DNA from: Cyanobium sp. WAJ14-Wanaka
GTDB lineage: Bacteria > Cyanobacteriota > Cyanobacteriia > PCC-6307 > Cyanobiaceae
Direction of reading: 5' to 3'
NCBI RefSeq assembly: GCF_024345375.1
Contig: NZ_JAGQAZ010000002.1
Location: forward strand, 62,001 to 126,000
DNA length: 64,000 nt
A program made the position numbers and the translations under genes. The number at the start of each line of letters is the position of its first letter. Within the stretch, counting starts at the first letter, position 1. The notes beneath the pieces were generated by a model. The model made no database searches, was not told the origin of the DNA, and worked only from the letters and a program-made list of their open reading frames with translations. This document shows, in pieces, positions 19,397-26,926 of the stretch.

Positions 19397-20140
19397 ACCG
19401 TGCTCGAGGGCATAGCGGACCAGCTCGGTGCGGCTGGCCGTACCCGTTTTGATAAACAGGCGGCTCACGTACTTCTCCACGTTGCGGATGGAGGTTTCTA
19501 GGCGCCGGGCTATTTCCTTGTTCATCATTCCCTCAGCCACCAGCTGCAGCACCGAGGCTTCCCGGGGAGTGAACACGTGGTTAACCGCTTCGATCGCCCT
19601 CTTACTGCCGCCCGTGGCCAGCAAGGATCGAATCTCGGTGATCTGTTTAGCCATCTGGCCGATATCGGCATCGGCAAAGCGGGCCGCCTCCGCCAGCAAG
19701 CGATCCTGCCTTTGCACCGCATTGCGCACCCGGGCGACCAGCTCATCGGGGTCGAACGGCTTGGGGATGTAGTCGTCGGCGCCGGCCTGGAAACCGGAAA
19801 TGCGGTCAGCCGTCATGCCTTTGGCTGTAAGGAAGATCACCGGAGTGCCCCCTAGCCGTTCATCGGCCCGCAGCCGCTTCAGTAATCCGTAGCCATCACA
19901 GCGGGGCATCATCACGTCGGTGATGACCACGTCCGGCAACAGCTCCTGGGCCTGGATCCAACCCTCCTCGCCATCGTTGGCGGTGGTCACCGCAAAACCC
20001 TCGTCCTCGAGGTAGGCCTTAACAGCCGTGCGCAGCCCCGGTTCGTCGTCCACCAGCAGGATCCGGGCTGGGGGAGCTGGCGTCTCAGGCACCGGCAATT
20101 CTGGAGAAGTGGATTCTGGTGCTGGGGATTCTGGGTTCAT
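19385..20140 (-). CDS. NarL/LuxR-type response regulator (Ycf29-like)
   Basis: A 251-residue two-component regulator. Receiver domain: acidic pocket D31/D32, phospho-acceptor D75 (VVITDVMMP), switch T105 and K127 (DDYIPKPF), all intact. It is followed by an alpha-helical linker and a LuxR-type HTH (~190-248; 'FTPREASVLQLVAEGMMNKEIARRL' 'IRNVEKYVSRLFIKTG'). This resembles the conserved Ycf29 regulator of cyanobacteria and red plastids, though the assignment by recall is not proven. The first 25 residues are a Pro/Glu/Ser repeat. No kinase gene is adjacent. The stop codon lies in a tandem repeat. Confidence 0.88.
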   Translation of the reverse strand: MNPESPAPESTSPELPVPETPAPPARILLVDDEPGLRTAVKAYLEDEGFAVTTANDGEEGWIQAQELLPDVVITDVMMPRCDGYGLLKRLRADERLGGTPVIFLTAKGMTADRISGFQAGADDYIPKPFDPDELVARVRNAVQRQDRLLAEAARFADADIGQMAKQITEIRSLLATGGSKRAIEAVNHVFTPREASVLQLVAEGMMNKEIARRLETSIRNVEKYVSRLFIKTGTASRTELVRYALEHGLVE

Positions 20141-20160
20141 GGCCGTAAGTGTGGGGGCTG

Positions 20161-20682
20161 TCAGTTGCCGCGTCCAGGCAAAACCTGCTCGGATTCCCGT
20201 AGTGCGCCGCTGTAGCCCAAGCTGCGGGCCAGGGACCCCAAACTGGCTGGATCCTTACCTGCTTGCTGGGGGTAGCAAGTAGCCCACCAGATCAGATGGT
20301 CGATCCGGTTGCCGGGATGGATCTGGCCGCCGGGATTCAGCTCCCGCACCAACAAATTGCTGCCATTACTGGTCACCCGCATCGGTGCCTCTGGGCTGCA
20401 GCGCACCGTCTCGCTGATCACCTTCATCTCGTTGGGCAGCTCATCCCAAAGCTTGATCTGCCATAGGCCAGGTCTGTGGGGATCGGCCTTGGCGGCGTAA
20501 ACCCCCATTACATGGCTGCCGTAGGGCACTGGCCTCTCCAGGATCACCAGGAGGCCTGGGGGCCTGGCCTCGGCGGGATTGCTCTTGATTGCTTCTTTAG
20601 CCTCAGCCGGCAAGAGCACCCCGGGCAGAACGGCCAGGCAAAGCAGGGACTGCTTGAGGGATTTTTGAAGAGTTGTCAGCAT
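20161..20682 (-). CDS. Hypothetical secreted protein
   Basis: A 173-residue protein, not recognised. The N-terminus is a signal peptide ('LKQSLLCLAVLPGVLLPAEA'), with a likely cut after AEA or AKA. The mature part has a strand-rich, single-domain look ('GLLVILERPVPYGSHVMGVYAAK', 'WQIKLWDELPNEMKVISETV', 'NRIDHLIWWATCYP') and two Cys that could pair. ATG at 20682 places the signal peptide at the start. It lies only 6 bp from the divergent cysteine desulfurase start and 20 bp upstream of the response regulator on the same strand. Confidence 0.65.
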   Translation of the reverse strand: MLTTLQKSLKQSLLCLAVLPGVLLPAEAKEAIKSNPAEARPPGLLVILERPVPYGSHVMGVYAAKADPHRPGLWQIKLWDELPNEMKVISETVRCSPEAPMRVTSNGSNLLVRELNPGGQIHPGNRIDHLIWWATCYPQQAGKDPASLGSLARSLGYSGALRESEQVLPGRGN

Positions 20683-20688
20683 GGGGCC

Positions 20689-21840
20689 ATGCTCGCGTAC
20701 CTCGACCACCACGCCACAACCCCCTGCGATCCCGCCGTGGTGGAAGCCATGGCCCCCTGGTGGACTGAACAATTCGCCAACCCTGCCAGTCGCAACTATC
20801 AGCCTGGGCTGCTGGCGGCCGCCGCAGTGCAGAACGCCCGCAGCCAGATCGTCGCTGATCTGGGTGTGCAGCCGGAGTCGGTGATTTTTACCAGCGGCGC
20901 CACCGAAGCCAACAACCTGGCCCTCAAGGGCCTAGCCGAGGCTGAAATCGAATCGGGGGGCCAGCGACGCCATCTGGTCACCCTGGCCACCGAACATCGG
21001 GCCGTGCTCGATCCCCTGCGCTACCTGGCCCGCCATGGCTTCGAGCTGACCGAGCTGGCGGTGCTTCCCAACGGACTAATAAATCTCGAGGAACTGGCGG
21101 CCGCCCTCAGGCCCGACACCCTGCTGGTGAGCGTGATGGCCGCCAACAACGAAATCGGAGTGTTGCAGCCGATGGCCGAGATCGCCGCCCTTTGCCATCA
21201 AGCCGAAAGCAGCCATCAAAAAACAATCCACCTCCATTGCGATGGCGCCCAGGCCGTGGGGCACATTCCCCTGCAACCGGCTGACCTGGGCGTAGATCTG
21301 CTGAGCATCAGCGGCCACAAGCTCTACGGCCCCAAGGGCATTGGCGCCCTGGTCGTAAAGCCTGGGATTCGGCTGGCGGCCCAGCTCCATGGCGGCGGCC
21401 AGGAGCAGGGGGTGCGGGCCGGCTCCCTGCCGGTGCCCCTGATCGTGGGCTTGGCCAAGGCCCTGCAGTTGGCCCTAGCCGACCAGCAACTGCGAAGCGA
21501 GCGGCTGGGGGAGCTGCGCGACCAACTCTGGCGGCAGCTGGAGCCCCTGGGCGACCTAAAACTCAACGGCGACCTGGCAGCTCGCCTACCCCACAACCTC
21601 AACCTGACCGTGGGGGGCGTTGATGGCGCCCGCCTGCACCAACTGCTGCGCAGGAAGATCGCCGTCAGCAGCGGCTCCGCCTGCAGCCAGGGCAGCCCCT
21701 CCCATGTGCTTGCCGCCCTGGGCCGCAGCCGCCAAGAGGCCGGCGCCTCAATCCGATTTGGCCTGGGCCGTCACACCACAGCTGCAGAGATCAGCTGCGC
21801 CGCGGTCGCGGTGGCCGAAGCGATTAGAAGCCTTCGATAG
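20689..21840 (+). CDS. Cysteine desulfurase (IscS/NifS class)
   Basis: A 383-residue PLP enzyme removing sulfur from cysteine for Fe-S clusters or tRNA thiolation. It opens with 'YLDHHATTPCDPAVVEAM', has 'FTSGATEANNLALKG' and 'ATEHRAVLDPL', the PLP lysine K211 in 'SISGHKLYGPKG' and the active Cys332 in 'VSSGSACSQGSPSHVL' on a long class-I loop. ATG at 20689 begins directly at the family start; the frame is open upstream only because it mirrors the divergent gene. No isc/suf scaffold genes adjoin it. The next gene, a membrane protein, is 63 bp downstream. Confidence 0.94.
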   Translation: MLAYLDHHATTPCDPAVVEAMAPWWTEQFANPASRNYQPGLLAAAAVQNARSQIVADLGVQPESVIFTSGATEANNLALKGLAEAEIESGGQRRHLVTLATEHRAVLDPLRYLARHGFELTELAVLPNGLINLEELAAALRPDTLLVSVMAANNEIGVLQPMAEIAALCHQAESSHQKTIHLHCDGAQAVGHIPLQPADLGVDLLSISGHKLYGPKGIGALVVKPGIRLAAQLHGGGQEQGVRAGSLPVPLIVGLAKALQLALADQQLRSERLGELRDQLWRQLEPLGDLKLNGDLAARLPHNLNLTVGGVDGARLHQLLRRKIAVSSGSACSQGSPSHVLAALGRSRQEAGASIRFGLGRHTTAAEISCAAVAVAEAIRSLR

Positions 21841-21903
21841 ATCACAGAAGCTGGGCAAGGTCCGACTCAATCGCTACTTTTTGCAAAACCCCCTCTTTTA
21901 ACC

Positions 21904-22671
21904 ATGGGATTGCCAACACCTGGCACCAACAAAATCCAGGTTCTGCGAGCTGTTGAAGATGGCTGGCAGGCCTTTTGCCGCGCCCCCTGGAGTTTCCTTC
22001 TGTTTCAGATCCTCTCTGGCCTAATCATGCTGCCGTTTGTGGCCATTGCGGCCGCAGGTGGTGCCCGCCTGGCCGAAGTGCGTGAACTGATGGTGCTGCA
22101 CCCCGTCGGCGCCTGGATGGCGTTGATCGTGGGCGTGATCGGCCACGTGATCGTCGCCCTTTGGACCTTCGTGGGCCTCACCCGCGGCGCCTGGATCTGC
22201 CTTGAGGGCCGTAAGCCCAGCTTCGCCGACTTCACCCGCTGGGACCGTCCCGCCAGCGCCCGCTTGCTGGGTTCAGCCGTCCTGCTGGCAATCCTGGTGG
22301 GCGTGGCCGTGGCCATCGCCGCCCTGATTGGCACCGGCCTGGGCAAGGTCAACATGGTCCTGAGCGTGATCCCGATGATCGTCTTGACGATCTTCCTGAT
22401 CTGGCTAGGTATCACCCAGAAGTTCCTGATTCAAACCTCGCTACTGGGAACCTCTGAGCCCACCAAGACAATTGGCCTCGGGGTCAACATGGTCAACCCC
22501 AGCTGGTGGATGGTTCTGTGGCTGGCCGTCATTGAAGGTGTGATCAACACCATCGGCGGTCTCTTCAGCTACGGCGGCCTCTTGGTGGTGGTGCCCGTGC
22601 TGCTGTGTATTTCCACTGCCGCCTATCGCCAGCTGTTCGGCCCCGAAGACCAAACCGGTCTGCTGAGCTGA
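21904..22671 (+). CDS. Polytopic membrane protein of unknown function
   Basis: A 255-residue integral membrane protein, not confidently assigned. I see about six hydrophobic segments ('FLLFQILSGLIMLPFVAIAAAGG', 'ALIVGVIGHVIVALWTFVGL', 'LLGSAVLLAILVGVAVAIAAL', 'MVLSVIPMIVLTIFLIWLG', 'WWMVLWLAVIEGVINTIGGL', 'GLLVVVPVLLCISTAAYRQLF'). The N-terminal amphipathic 'AVEDGWQAFCRAPWSFL' recalls DUF975/YciC-like membrane proteins of cyanobacteria. It is 63 bp after the cysteine desulfurase. Its stop codon lies in a 13-bp tandem repeat at the convergent junction with rsmH. Confidence 0.8.
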   Translation: MGLPTPGTNKIQVLRAVEDGWQAFCRAPWSFLLFQILSGLIMLPFVAIAAAGGARLAEVRELMVLHPVGAWMALIVGVIGHVIVALWTFVGLTRGAWICLEGRKPSFADFTRWDRPASARLLGSAVLLAILVGVAVAIAALIGTGLGKVNMVLSVIPMIVLTIFLIWLGITQKFLIQTSLLGTSEPTKTIGLGVNMVNPSWWMVLWLAVIEGVINTIGGLFSYGGLLVVVPVLLCISTAAYRQLFGPEDQTGLLS

Positions 22672-22702
22672 CTACCTGAGCTAGCTACCTGAGCTAACTA
22701 AC
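22664..22702. repeat. 13-bp tandem repeat with TGA, TAG and TAA at the same position
   Basis: Three units: TGAGCTGACTACC (22664), TGAGCTAGCTACC (22677) and TGAGCTAACTAAC (22690). The TGA of unit 1 (22669-22671) is the stop of the membrane protein gene. Units 2 and 3 carry TAG and TAA at the corresponding place. The last unit also contains the rsmH stop on the other strand. Confidence 0.95.
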
Positions 22703-23594
22703 GGCGGCGCGCCACGCGCCACTTCGCTGAACGGCTGCGGGGGTTGGAGCTTTGCTCCTCCTCCGTGGCCGTTTCTGGTTTGCGGGTTACCCGCTGCAGG
22801 CGTTCATCGGAGCTAAAAGCGGTTTTGACCCGCCTGTCCTCGAGGGAGTGGAAGCTGATCACCCCAACTAGCCCCCCGGGCACCAGCCAATCAGGGGCAA
22901 CCTGGAGCAACTGGTCAAGCACCCCCAGCTCGTTGTTTACGGCGATGCGCAGGGCCTGAAAGGTGCGCGTCGCCGGATGGATCCGCCCCCGCCGCGCCTT
23001 GGGCGGGTAACAGCCGGCCACTAGATAGGCCAGCTCGGCCGTGTCCTGCGGAACCTGCTCCTTAAGCCGCCGGGCGATGCGCCGCGACAGCCGCTCTTCG
23101 CCGTAGGCATAGATCAGGTCGGCCAGCTCAGCCTCCTCAAGCCGTTCGATCAAGGCGCCAGCGCTTTCGCCGACCTCGGGATTCATCCGCATGTCGAGGG
23201 GTCCGGCCAGCCGAAAACTGAAGCCCCGCTCCGCCACATCCAACTGCGGACTGCTCACACCCAGATCGGCCAGCACCGCCACGGCAGGCTCGCTGGGCAC
23301 AAAACCGGCAAAATTGGCGGCCACGATCCTGACCCGATCGCCAAAGGGGGCGAGGCGCTCGGCGGCGGCGGCGCGGGCGCTTGGGTCCTGGTCCAGCCCC
23401 ACCACGCGCAAACCGGGATGGGCCTCCAGCAACAGGGCACTGTGGCCGCCGCCGCCGAGGGTGCAATCCACTAGGACCCCGCTGCGATCAGGTTGTTGGG
23501 CCAATAGGGGCCCCAACTCCGCGAAGGAATTCAGCACCGGCTGGGCCAGCACCGGCACGTGGGTGAACACCTCAGCCAGCGGAAATCCAAGCAA
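22698..23594 (-). CDS. rsmH: 16S rRNA (cytosine1402-N4)-methyltransferase
   Basis: A 298-residue RsmH/MraW enzyme methylating C1402 of 16S rRNA. It has '[15 protein letters not shown]', SAM motif '[18 protein letters not shown]', '[29 protein letters not shown]', '[27 protein letters not shown]' and '[17 protein letters not shown]', all complete. A TTG at 23594 was chosen because a strong Shine-Dalgarno (AGGAAGGA) lies 8 bases before it. Starting at 23633 would place this site inside the gene. It is divergent from ndhH with a 50-bp gap. Confidence 0.95.
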   Translation of the reverse strand: MLGFPLAEVFTHVPVLAQPVLNSFAELGPLLAQQPDRSGVLVDCTLGGGGHSALLLEAHPGLRVVGLDQDPSARAAAAERLAPFGDRVRIVAANFAGFVPSEPAVAVLADLGVSSPQLDVAERGFSFRLAGPLDMRMNPEVGESAGALIERLEEAELADLIYAYGEERLSRRIARRLKEQVPQDTAELAYLVAGCYPPKARRGRIHPATRTFQALRIAVNNELGVLDQLLQVAPDWLVPGGLVGVISFHSLEDRRVKTAFSSDERLQRVTRKPETATEEEQSSNPRSRSAKWRVARRR

Positions 23595-23602
23595 TGGATA
23601 GT

Positions 23603-23610
23603 TCCTTCCT
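23603..23610 (-). promoter_or_regulatory. Strong ribosome binding site fixing a TTG start for rsmH
   Basis: AGGAAGGA on the minus strand with 8 bases to TTG 23594. Strong Shine-Dalgarno sequences are uncommon in this window, so it decides the start. Confidence 0.7.
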
Positions 23611-23644
23611 AAGATCTCACCATTGCAATGCAAGCCACGGCCCC

Positions 23645-24829
23645 ATGACGCAACTGGAGACGCGCACGGAGCCGATGGTGGTCAACTTCGGGCCCCACCA
23701 CCCCTCCATGCACGGGGTGTTACGGCTGGTGGTGACCCTCGACGGCGAAGACGTGGTGGATTGCGAGCCGGTGATCGGCTATCTCCACCGCGGCATGGAG
23801 AAGATCGCCGAGAACCGCACGAACATCATGTTTGTGCCCTACGTGAGCCGCATGGACTACGCGGCCGGCATGTTCTACGAGGCGATCGTGGTCAACGCAC
23901 CGGAGCGGCTGGCGGATGTGCCGGTGCCAAAGCGGGCCAGCTACATCCGGGTGTTGATGCTGGAACTGAACCGCATTGCCAACCACCTGCTCTGGCTTGG
24001 TCCATTTTTGGCCGACGTGGGCGCCCAGACACCATTTTTCTACATCTTCCGAGAACGGGAGATGATCTACGACCTCTGGGAAGCGGCCACCGGCCAGCGG
24101 ATGGTCAACAACAACTATTTCCGCATTGGTGGCGTAGCTGCAGATTTGCCCTACGGCTGGCTGGAAAAATGCCTGGATTTTTGTGATTGGTTTGGTCCAA
24201 AGATCGATGAATACGAAAAACTGATTACAAACAATCCAATTTTCCGCCGCCGCATCGAAGGCCTGGGAATTATTACCAAAGAACAGGCGATCAATTGGAG
24301 CCTTTCTGGCCCCATGTTGCGGGCTTCTGGCGTGCCCTGGGATCTACGCAAAGTTGATCACTACGAGTGCTACGACGACTTCGATTGGTCCGTGGCCTGG
24401 GCCACCGAAGGCGATTGCTATGCCCGCTATCGGGTTCGAGTGCAGGAGATGCGCCAATCCCTCAAGATCGTGCGCCAGGCCTGCAACATGATTCCGGGCG
24501 GCCCCACCGAAAATCTCGAATCAAAGCGCCTCACAGAAGGAAAGGGCAGCGAATGGTTTGACTTCGACTATCAATACGTGGCCAAAAAGGTTGCACCCAC
24601 CTTCAAGATTCCATCGGGCGAGCTCTATACCAGGCTCGAATCGGGCAAGGGTGAAATTGGCGTATTCATTCAAGGCAACGACGATGTAACCCCATGGCGC
24701 TTCAAAATCCGCGCCGCCGACTTCAACAACCTGCAAATCCTGCCCCACATACTCAAGGGCCACAAGGTCGCCGACATCATGGCAATCCTTGGCTCTATCG
24801 ACGTAATCATGGGCTCTGTTGATCGCTGA
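23645..24829 (+). CDS. ndhH: NAD(P)H-quinone oxidoreductase subunit H (49 kDa, NuoD-like)
   Basis: A 394-residue core subunit of NDH-1 at the quinone site. It has '[45 protein letters not shown]', '[14 protein letters not shown]', '[16 protein letters not shown]', and the C-terminal '[30 protein letters not shown]', which is invariant in NuoD/NdhH. ATG at 23645 begins directly at the family start. Unlike ndhA-I-G-E it stands alone, as usual in cyanobacteria. Its stop overlaps a rho-independent terminator. Local GC is noticeably lower in the second half of the gene. Confidence 0.97.
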   Translation: MTQLETRTEPMVVNFGPHHPSMHGVLRLVVTLDGEDVVDCEPVIGYLHRGMEKIAENRTNIMFVPYVSRMDYAAGMFYEAIVVNAPERLADVPVPKRASYIRVLMLELNRIANHLLWLGPFLADVGAQTPFFYIFREREMIYDLWEAATGQRMVNNNYFRIGGVAADLPYGWLEKCLDFCDWFGPKIDEYEKLITNNPIFRRRIEGLGIITKEQAINWSLSGPMLRASGVPWDLRKVDHYECYDDFDWSVAWATEGDCYARYRVRVQEMRQSLKIVRQACNMIPGGPTENLESKRLTEGKGSEWFDFDYQYVAKKVAPTFKIPSGELYTRLESGKGEIGVFIQGNDDVTPWRFKIRAADFNNLQILPHILKGHKVADIMAILGSIDVIMGSVDR

Positions 24830-24855
24830 ACTGGCTGTTATTCAGCGTTATTTTT
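24825..24855 (+). terminator. Rho-independent terminator of ndhH
   Basis: A perfect 6-bp stem GCTGAA (24825-24830) / TTCAGC (24841-24846) with a 10-base loop, followed by GTTATTTTT. It overlaps the ndhH stop codon. Confidence 0.75.
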
Positions 24856-24938
24856 CCATTTCCCCACTCGAAATCAGTGTCGCCATTGAGCCTAGAGGTG
24901 GCAAAGAATGGGCAAAACAAGGGCCAAATAAGTGCAAG

Positions 24939-24978
24939 GGGTTTGTCAAGCCCCACGGACAAATTGGGGAGCAAACCC
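24939..24978 (+). ncRNA. Candidate structured RNA or leader between ndhH and the thioesterase gene
   Basis: The 274-bp gap 24830-25103 holds no convincing gene. It contains a two-tier hairpin: outer stem GGGTTTG (24939-24945)/CAAACCC (24972-24978), inner stem CCCCA (24951-24955)/TGGGG (24965-24969). Its location after the ndhH terminator and upstream of the DHNA-CoA thioesterase would fit a small RNA or a 5' leader. No known riboswitch or Yfr family was recognised. Prediction by eye only. Confidence 0.35.
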
Positions 24979-25035
24979 AAGGGGAAAGTGGCAGGGAAAC
25001 CATCGCCAAGGTGGTGCCAAGCGACTTTCAGAAAT

Positions 25036-25081
25036 CTGTACAGTCCGTACAGCTGTTGTGAGGTGTGTGTACTGAACGTTC
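25036..25081. promoter_or_regulatory. Two tandem GTAC-N5-GTWC elements upstream of the thioesterase gene
   Basis: CTGTAC-AGTCC-GTACAG (25036-25052) is a 6-bp inverted repeat, and GTAC-TGAAC-GTTC (25069-25081) is a second, weaker copy. The centres are 31 bp apart, about three helical turns, and end 22 bp before the ATG. This suggests a regulator binding on one DNA face. The spacing (N5) does not match the cyanobacterial LexA box as I know it (N4). Confidence 0.4.
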
Positions 25082-25103
25082 TCAGTCAGCCACACTGACC
25101 CCC

Positions 25104-25550
25104 ATGGCCCCCTCCGACTGGCTGCTGCTATGCCGCACCGTGCGCTTTGGCGACACCGACGGTGCCGGGGTGATGCACTTTCAGCAGCTGCTGCGCTGGT
25201 GTCACGAGGCCTACGAGGAAAGCCTCGAGCGTTTTGGCTTAAAGGCTGGGGAGATCTTCCCGACCCAGGCCCGGATGCCAGCGGTCGCCCTGCCGATAGT
25301 TCATTGCAGCGCCGATTTCCTGGCACCACTGGTCTGTGGCGACCCCCTGGCGATTCGCCTGGAGCCGAGGCGCCTGGATACGGGCAGCTTTGAGCTGCAG
25401 TTCAGCTTCAGCAGCGGCGAGAAAGCGGCGGCCCGCGCCCTAACGCGCCACCTGGCCATCGAAGCCGCCAGCCGCCAGCGCTGTTCCCTGCCGCAGCCGA
25501 TCAACCGCTGGCTGGAAGCCTCAACCCTGGGGACGATCCAGCCCCTTTAA
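25104..25550 (+). CDS. 1,4-dihydroxy-2-naphthoyl-CoA thioesterase (hotdog fold)
   Basis: A 148-residue 4-hydroxybenzoyl-CoA-thioesterase-type protein. The signature 'TVRFGDTDGAGVMHFQQLLRWCHEAYEESLERFG' with the catalytic Asp in DTDGAG matches the cyanobacterial DHNA-CoA hydrolase of phylloquinone synthesis (Slr0204 group). ATG at 25104 was chosen from the family start. Location next to menE, menC, menA and menF supports the role: it releases DHNA, the MenA substrate. Its stop lies in a 68-bp segment nearly identical to the menE 3' end, which implies that it once ended directly against menE. Confidence 0.9.
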   Translation: MAPSDWLLLCRTVRFGDTDGAGVMHFQQLLRWCHEAYEESLERFGLKAGEIFPTQARMPAVALPIVHCSADFLAPLVCGDPLAIRLEPRRLDTGSFELQFSFSSGEKAAARALTRHLAIEAASRQRCSLPQPINRWLEASTLGTIQPL

Positions 25551-25606
25551 GCCAGCTTCTCAAGCTTTTGGGCGGCCCACTGCGCCAATGGCCCCGTTGC
25601 CAATTG
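25539..25606. repeat. Direct repeat copy A: displaced menE 3' end fused to the thioesterase stop
   Basis: This 68-bp segment matches 26927-26995 with about six differences, one of them an indel. It encodes, on the minus strand, the last ~10 codons of MenE (WAAQKLEKLA, stop) with synonymous changes. The MenE-type stop TTA (25547-25549) overlaps the thioesterase TAA (25548-25550), so the ancestral genes were convergent and touching. Confidence 0.93.
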
Positions 25607-25616
25607 ATGACCCTTT

Positions 25617-25640
25617 GACCTTGATGAAAACCAGAAGGTC
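25617..25640 (-). terminator. Weak hairpin after the merR-type gene
   Basis: GACCTT (25617-25622)/AAGGTC (25635-25640) with a 12-base loop, directly after the MerR stop at 25642. There is no uridine tract, so termination is doubtful. Confidence 0.3.
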
Positions 25641-25641
25641 G

Positions 25642-26022
25642 TCAAGTTTTACGGCCGCCGCAGTCTTGCCAATCGTTGAGCAAGGACATCAACTCAATTG
25701 AAATTGCCCGAAGTGCGGTGATCTTGTACTCAATTTCACCTGCCTTGCTGCGAATGGTGTCTTGCAGAGACGTGCAAGTGCAGATTCCTGAACGCCGAGA
25801 TTCCAAAATCTTCATCACATCTGCCAAGGAAATGTCCAAATCCCTGAGTGTGCGGATAAAGGATAGATCCTGAAAAACATTCGGGTCAAACAGTCGATAG
25901 CCACCGTCACTTCGGCTATCTGGATGGATCAAACCTTCATCGCAATAAAAGCGAATGGTCTTGACCGTAAGGCCAGAACGCGCCGAGACGTCGCCGATTT
26001 TGAGGAGCTTTGCCTCAGCCAC
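25642..26022 (-). CDS. MerR-family metal-type transcriptional regulator
   Basis: A 126-residue MerR-type activator. It has the winged HTH 'LKIGDVSARSGLTVKTIRFYCDEGLIHP' then 'GYRLFDPNVFQDLSFIRTLRDLDISLADVMKIL', a dimerisation helix and a C-terminal segment with C81-T-C83 and C121, a layout that could bind a soft metal between subunits. GTG at 26022 directly abuts the operator/promoter of the divergent DUF305 gene. Two 60-bp stretches I counted by hand are ~42-43% GC, against ~63% in menE, which points to foreign origin. The inducer is unknown; copper, silver or lead-type ions are guesses from the Cys pattern. Confidence 0.9.
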   Translation of the reverse strand: MAEAKLLKIGDVSARSGLTVKTIRFYCDEGLIHPDSRSDGGYRLFDPNVFQDLSFIRTLRDLDISLADVMKILESRRSGICTCTSLQDTIRSKAGEIEYKITALRAISIELMSLLNDWQDCGGRKT

Positions 26023-26053
26023 TTGACTCTCCAGTAACAGGAGTAATCACAAT
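26023..26053 (+). promoter_or_regulatory. MerR-type promoter with 19-bp spacer and dyad operator
   Basis: -35 TTGACT (26023-26028), exactly 19 bp, -10 CACAAT (26048-26053). The spacer region carries the dyad ACTC-N11-GAGT (26026-26044). Overlong 19-bp spacing with a dyad is the hallmark of promoters twisted into activity by MerR proteins. The divergent regulator starts at 26022 and the target gene ATG is at 26083. Confidence 0.8.
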
Positions 26054-26082
26054 AGGGATCCTGTCCTCCTTGCCCTTGGGCC

Positions 26083-26793
26083 ATGCGCCGCGCCTTGACC
26101 TTTCTGATCCTGATAAACCTCCTAGCAGCTACCGCCAAGACCCCCACCGCCCGAGCCCAGGTCAACCAACATGACCATCACCAGATGACGGGGTCGCCAG
26201 CTACGGACTCGCCCCCCCTTGATCAAAGCAGCGCCCACAGCCACGACGTGGGGCCATCGGGAAGCACCTACGACCTGCGCTGGATCGATGCAATGGTTCA
26301 GCACCACACCGGTGCCCTACGCATGGCCGAGTTCGTGTTCAACGTGGGCTCACCTGGTGTTGGGGCCATGGCCAACAGCATCTGGAGGGATCAGGCGCGC
26401 GAAATCAAGTCGATGGGTCAGTGGCGCAAGGCCTGGTATCCCGAAGCCCCGGTGTTTTCTGTGGTGCTGCGCCCTAATGGCAACCCCAATGAAATAAATG
26501 CTCTGATCCCCATGGGCGCCGCTCAGATTCAGGCGATGCAGTTAATGGGCTCAACTCCCACCCGTGAAAACCGGGTCAACTGGTTTTTGGAAGGAATGAT
26601 TGCTCACCATGGCGGAGCTCTCTTAATGGCTCACGATGCGCTCAGGAAGAGCAGTAACAACACCATCAGGCGCCTTGCCCAACAAATCATCGTGGCCCAA
26701 AGGCAGGAAATTTTGGAGTTGCGCCGCATGCTCAAGCACGACGGCTTGGACAAACCCAACTACTACCAATTCGATGCCCTATTCACCTTCTGA
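26083..26793 (+). CDS. DUF305 family secreted His-rich protein
   Basis: A 236-residue exported protein. It has a signal peptide of ~25 residues ('LTFLILINLLAATAKTPTARAQ'), then a His-rich linker (HDHHQM, SAHSHD) and two ferritin-like four-helix halves marked by 'IDAMVQHHTGALRMAEF' (H74, H75) and 'EGMIAHHGGALLMAHDA' (H175, H176), typical of DUF305. Members often sit with copper or other metal-resistance genes. With the divergent MerR regulator this is a two-gene metal-response unit, an inference from context. GC is ~57% in one counted stretch, below the neighbours. Confidence 0.9.
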   Translation: MRRALTFLILINLLAATAKTPTARAQVNQHDHHQMTGSPATDSPPLDQSSAHSHDVGPSGSTYDLRWIDAMVQHHTGALRMAEFVFNVGSPGVGAMANSIWRDQAREIKSMGQWRKAWYPEAPVFSVVLRPNGNPNEINALIPMGAAQIQAMQLMGSTPTRENRVNWFLEGMIAHHGGALLMAHDALRKSSNNTIRRLAQQIIVAQRQEILELRRMLKHDGLDKPNYYQFDALFTF

Positions 26794-26871
26794 TAAAGAG
26801 GTGGACTGCAAGGGAACCCACAAGAACAATGGGATATGGATGCCCTGCGCCCATGAGCAAGTACTGTCCCC

Positions 26872-26884
26872 GGCCCTTAGGGCC
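26872..26884 (+). terminator. Short GC hairpin after the DUF305 gene
   Basis: GGCCC (26872-26876), TTA loop, GGGCC (26880-26884), ~80 bp after the stop. There is no U-tract, so it is only a candidate 3' end structure. The rest of 26794-26926 shows no gene. Confidence 0.3.
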
Positions 26885-26926
26885 AGGTGGTGTTGATTGT
26901 CTCCGGGCTGGCCATGCTTTTTCAAG

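Noticed and set aside
25036..25081. LexA (SOS) box upstream of the thioesterase gene
   Set aside because: The GTAC half-sites are separated by five bases, while the cyanobacterial consensus I know has four. The gene is not a repair gene.
24819..25098. Short open frames in the ndhH-thioesterase gap
   Set aside because: No ribosome binding site or family similarity. The region has a terminator and hairpins instead.
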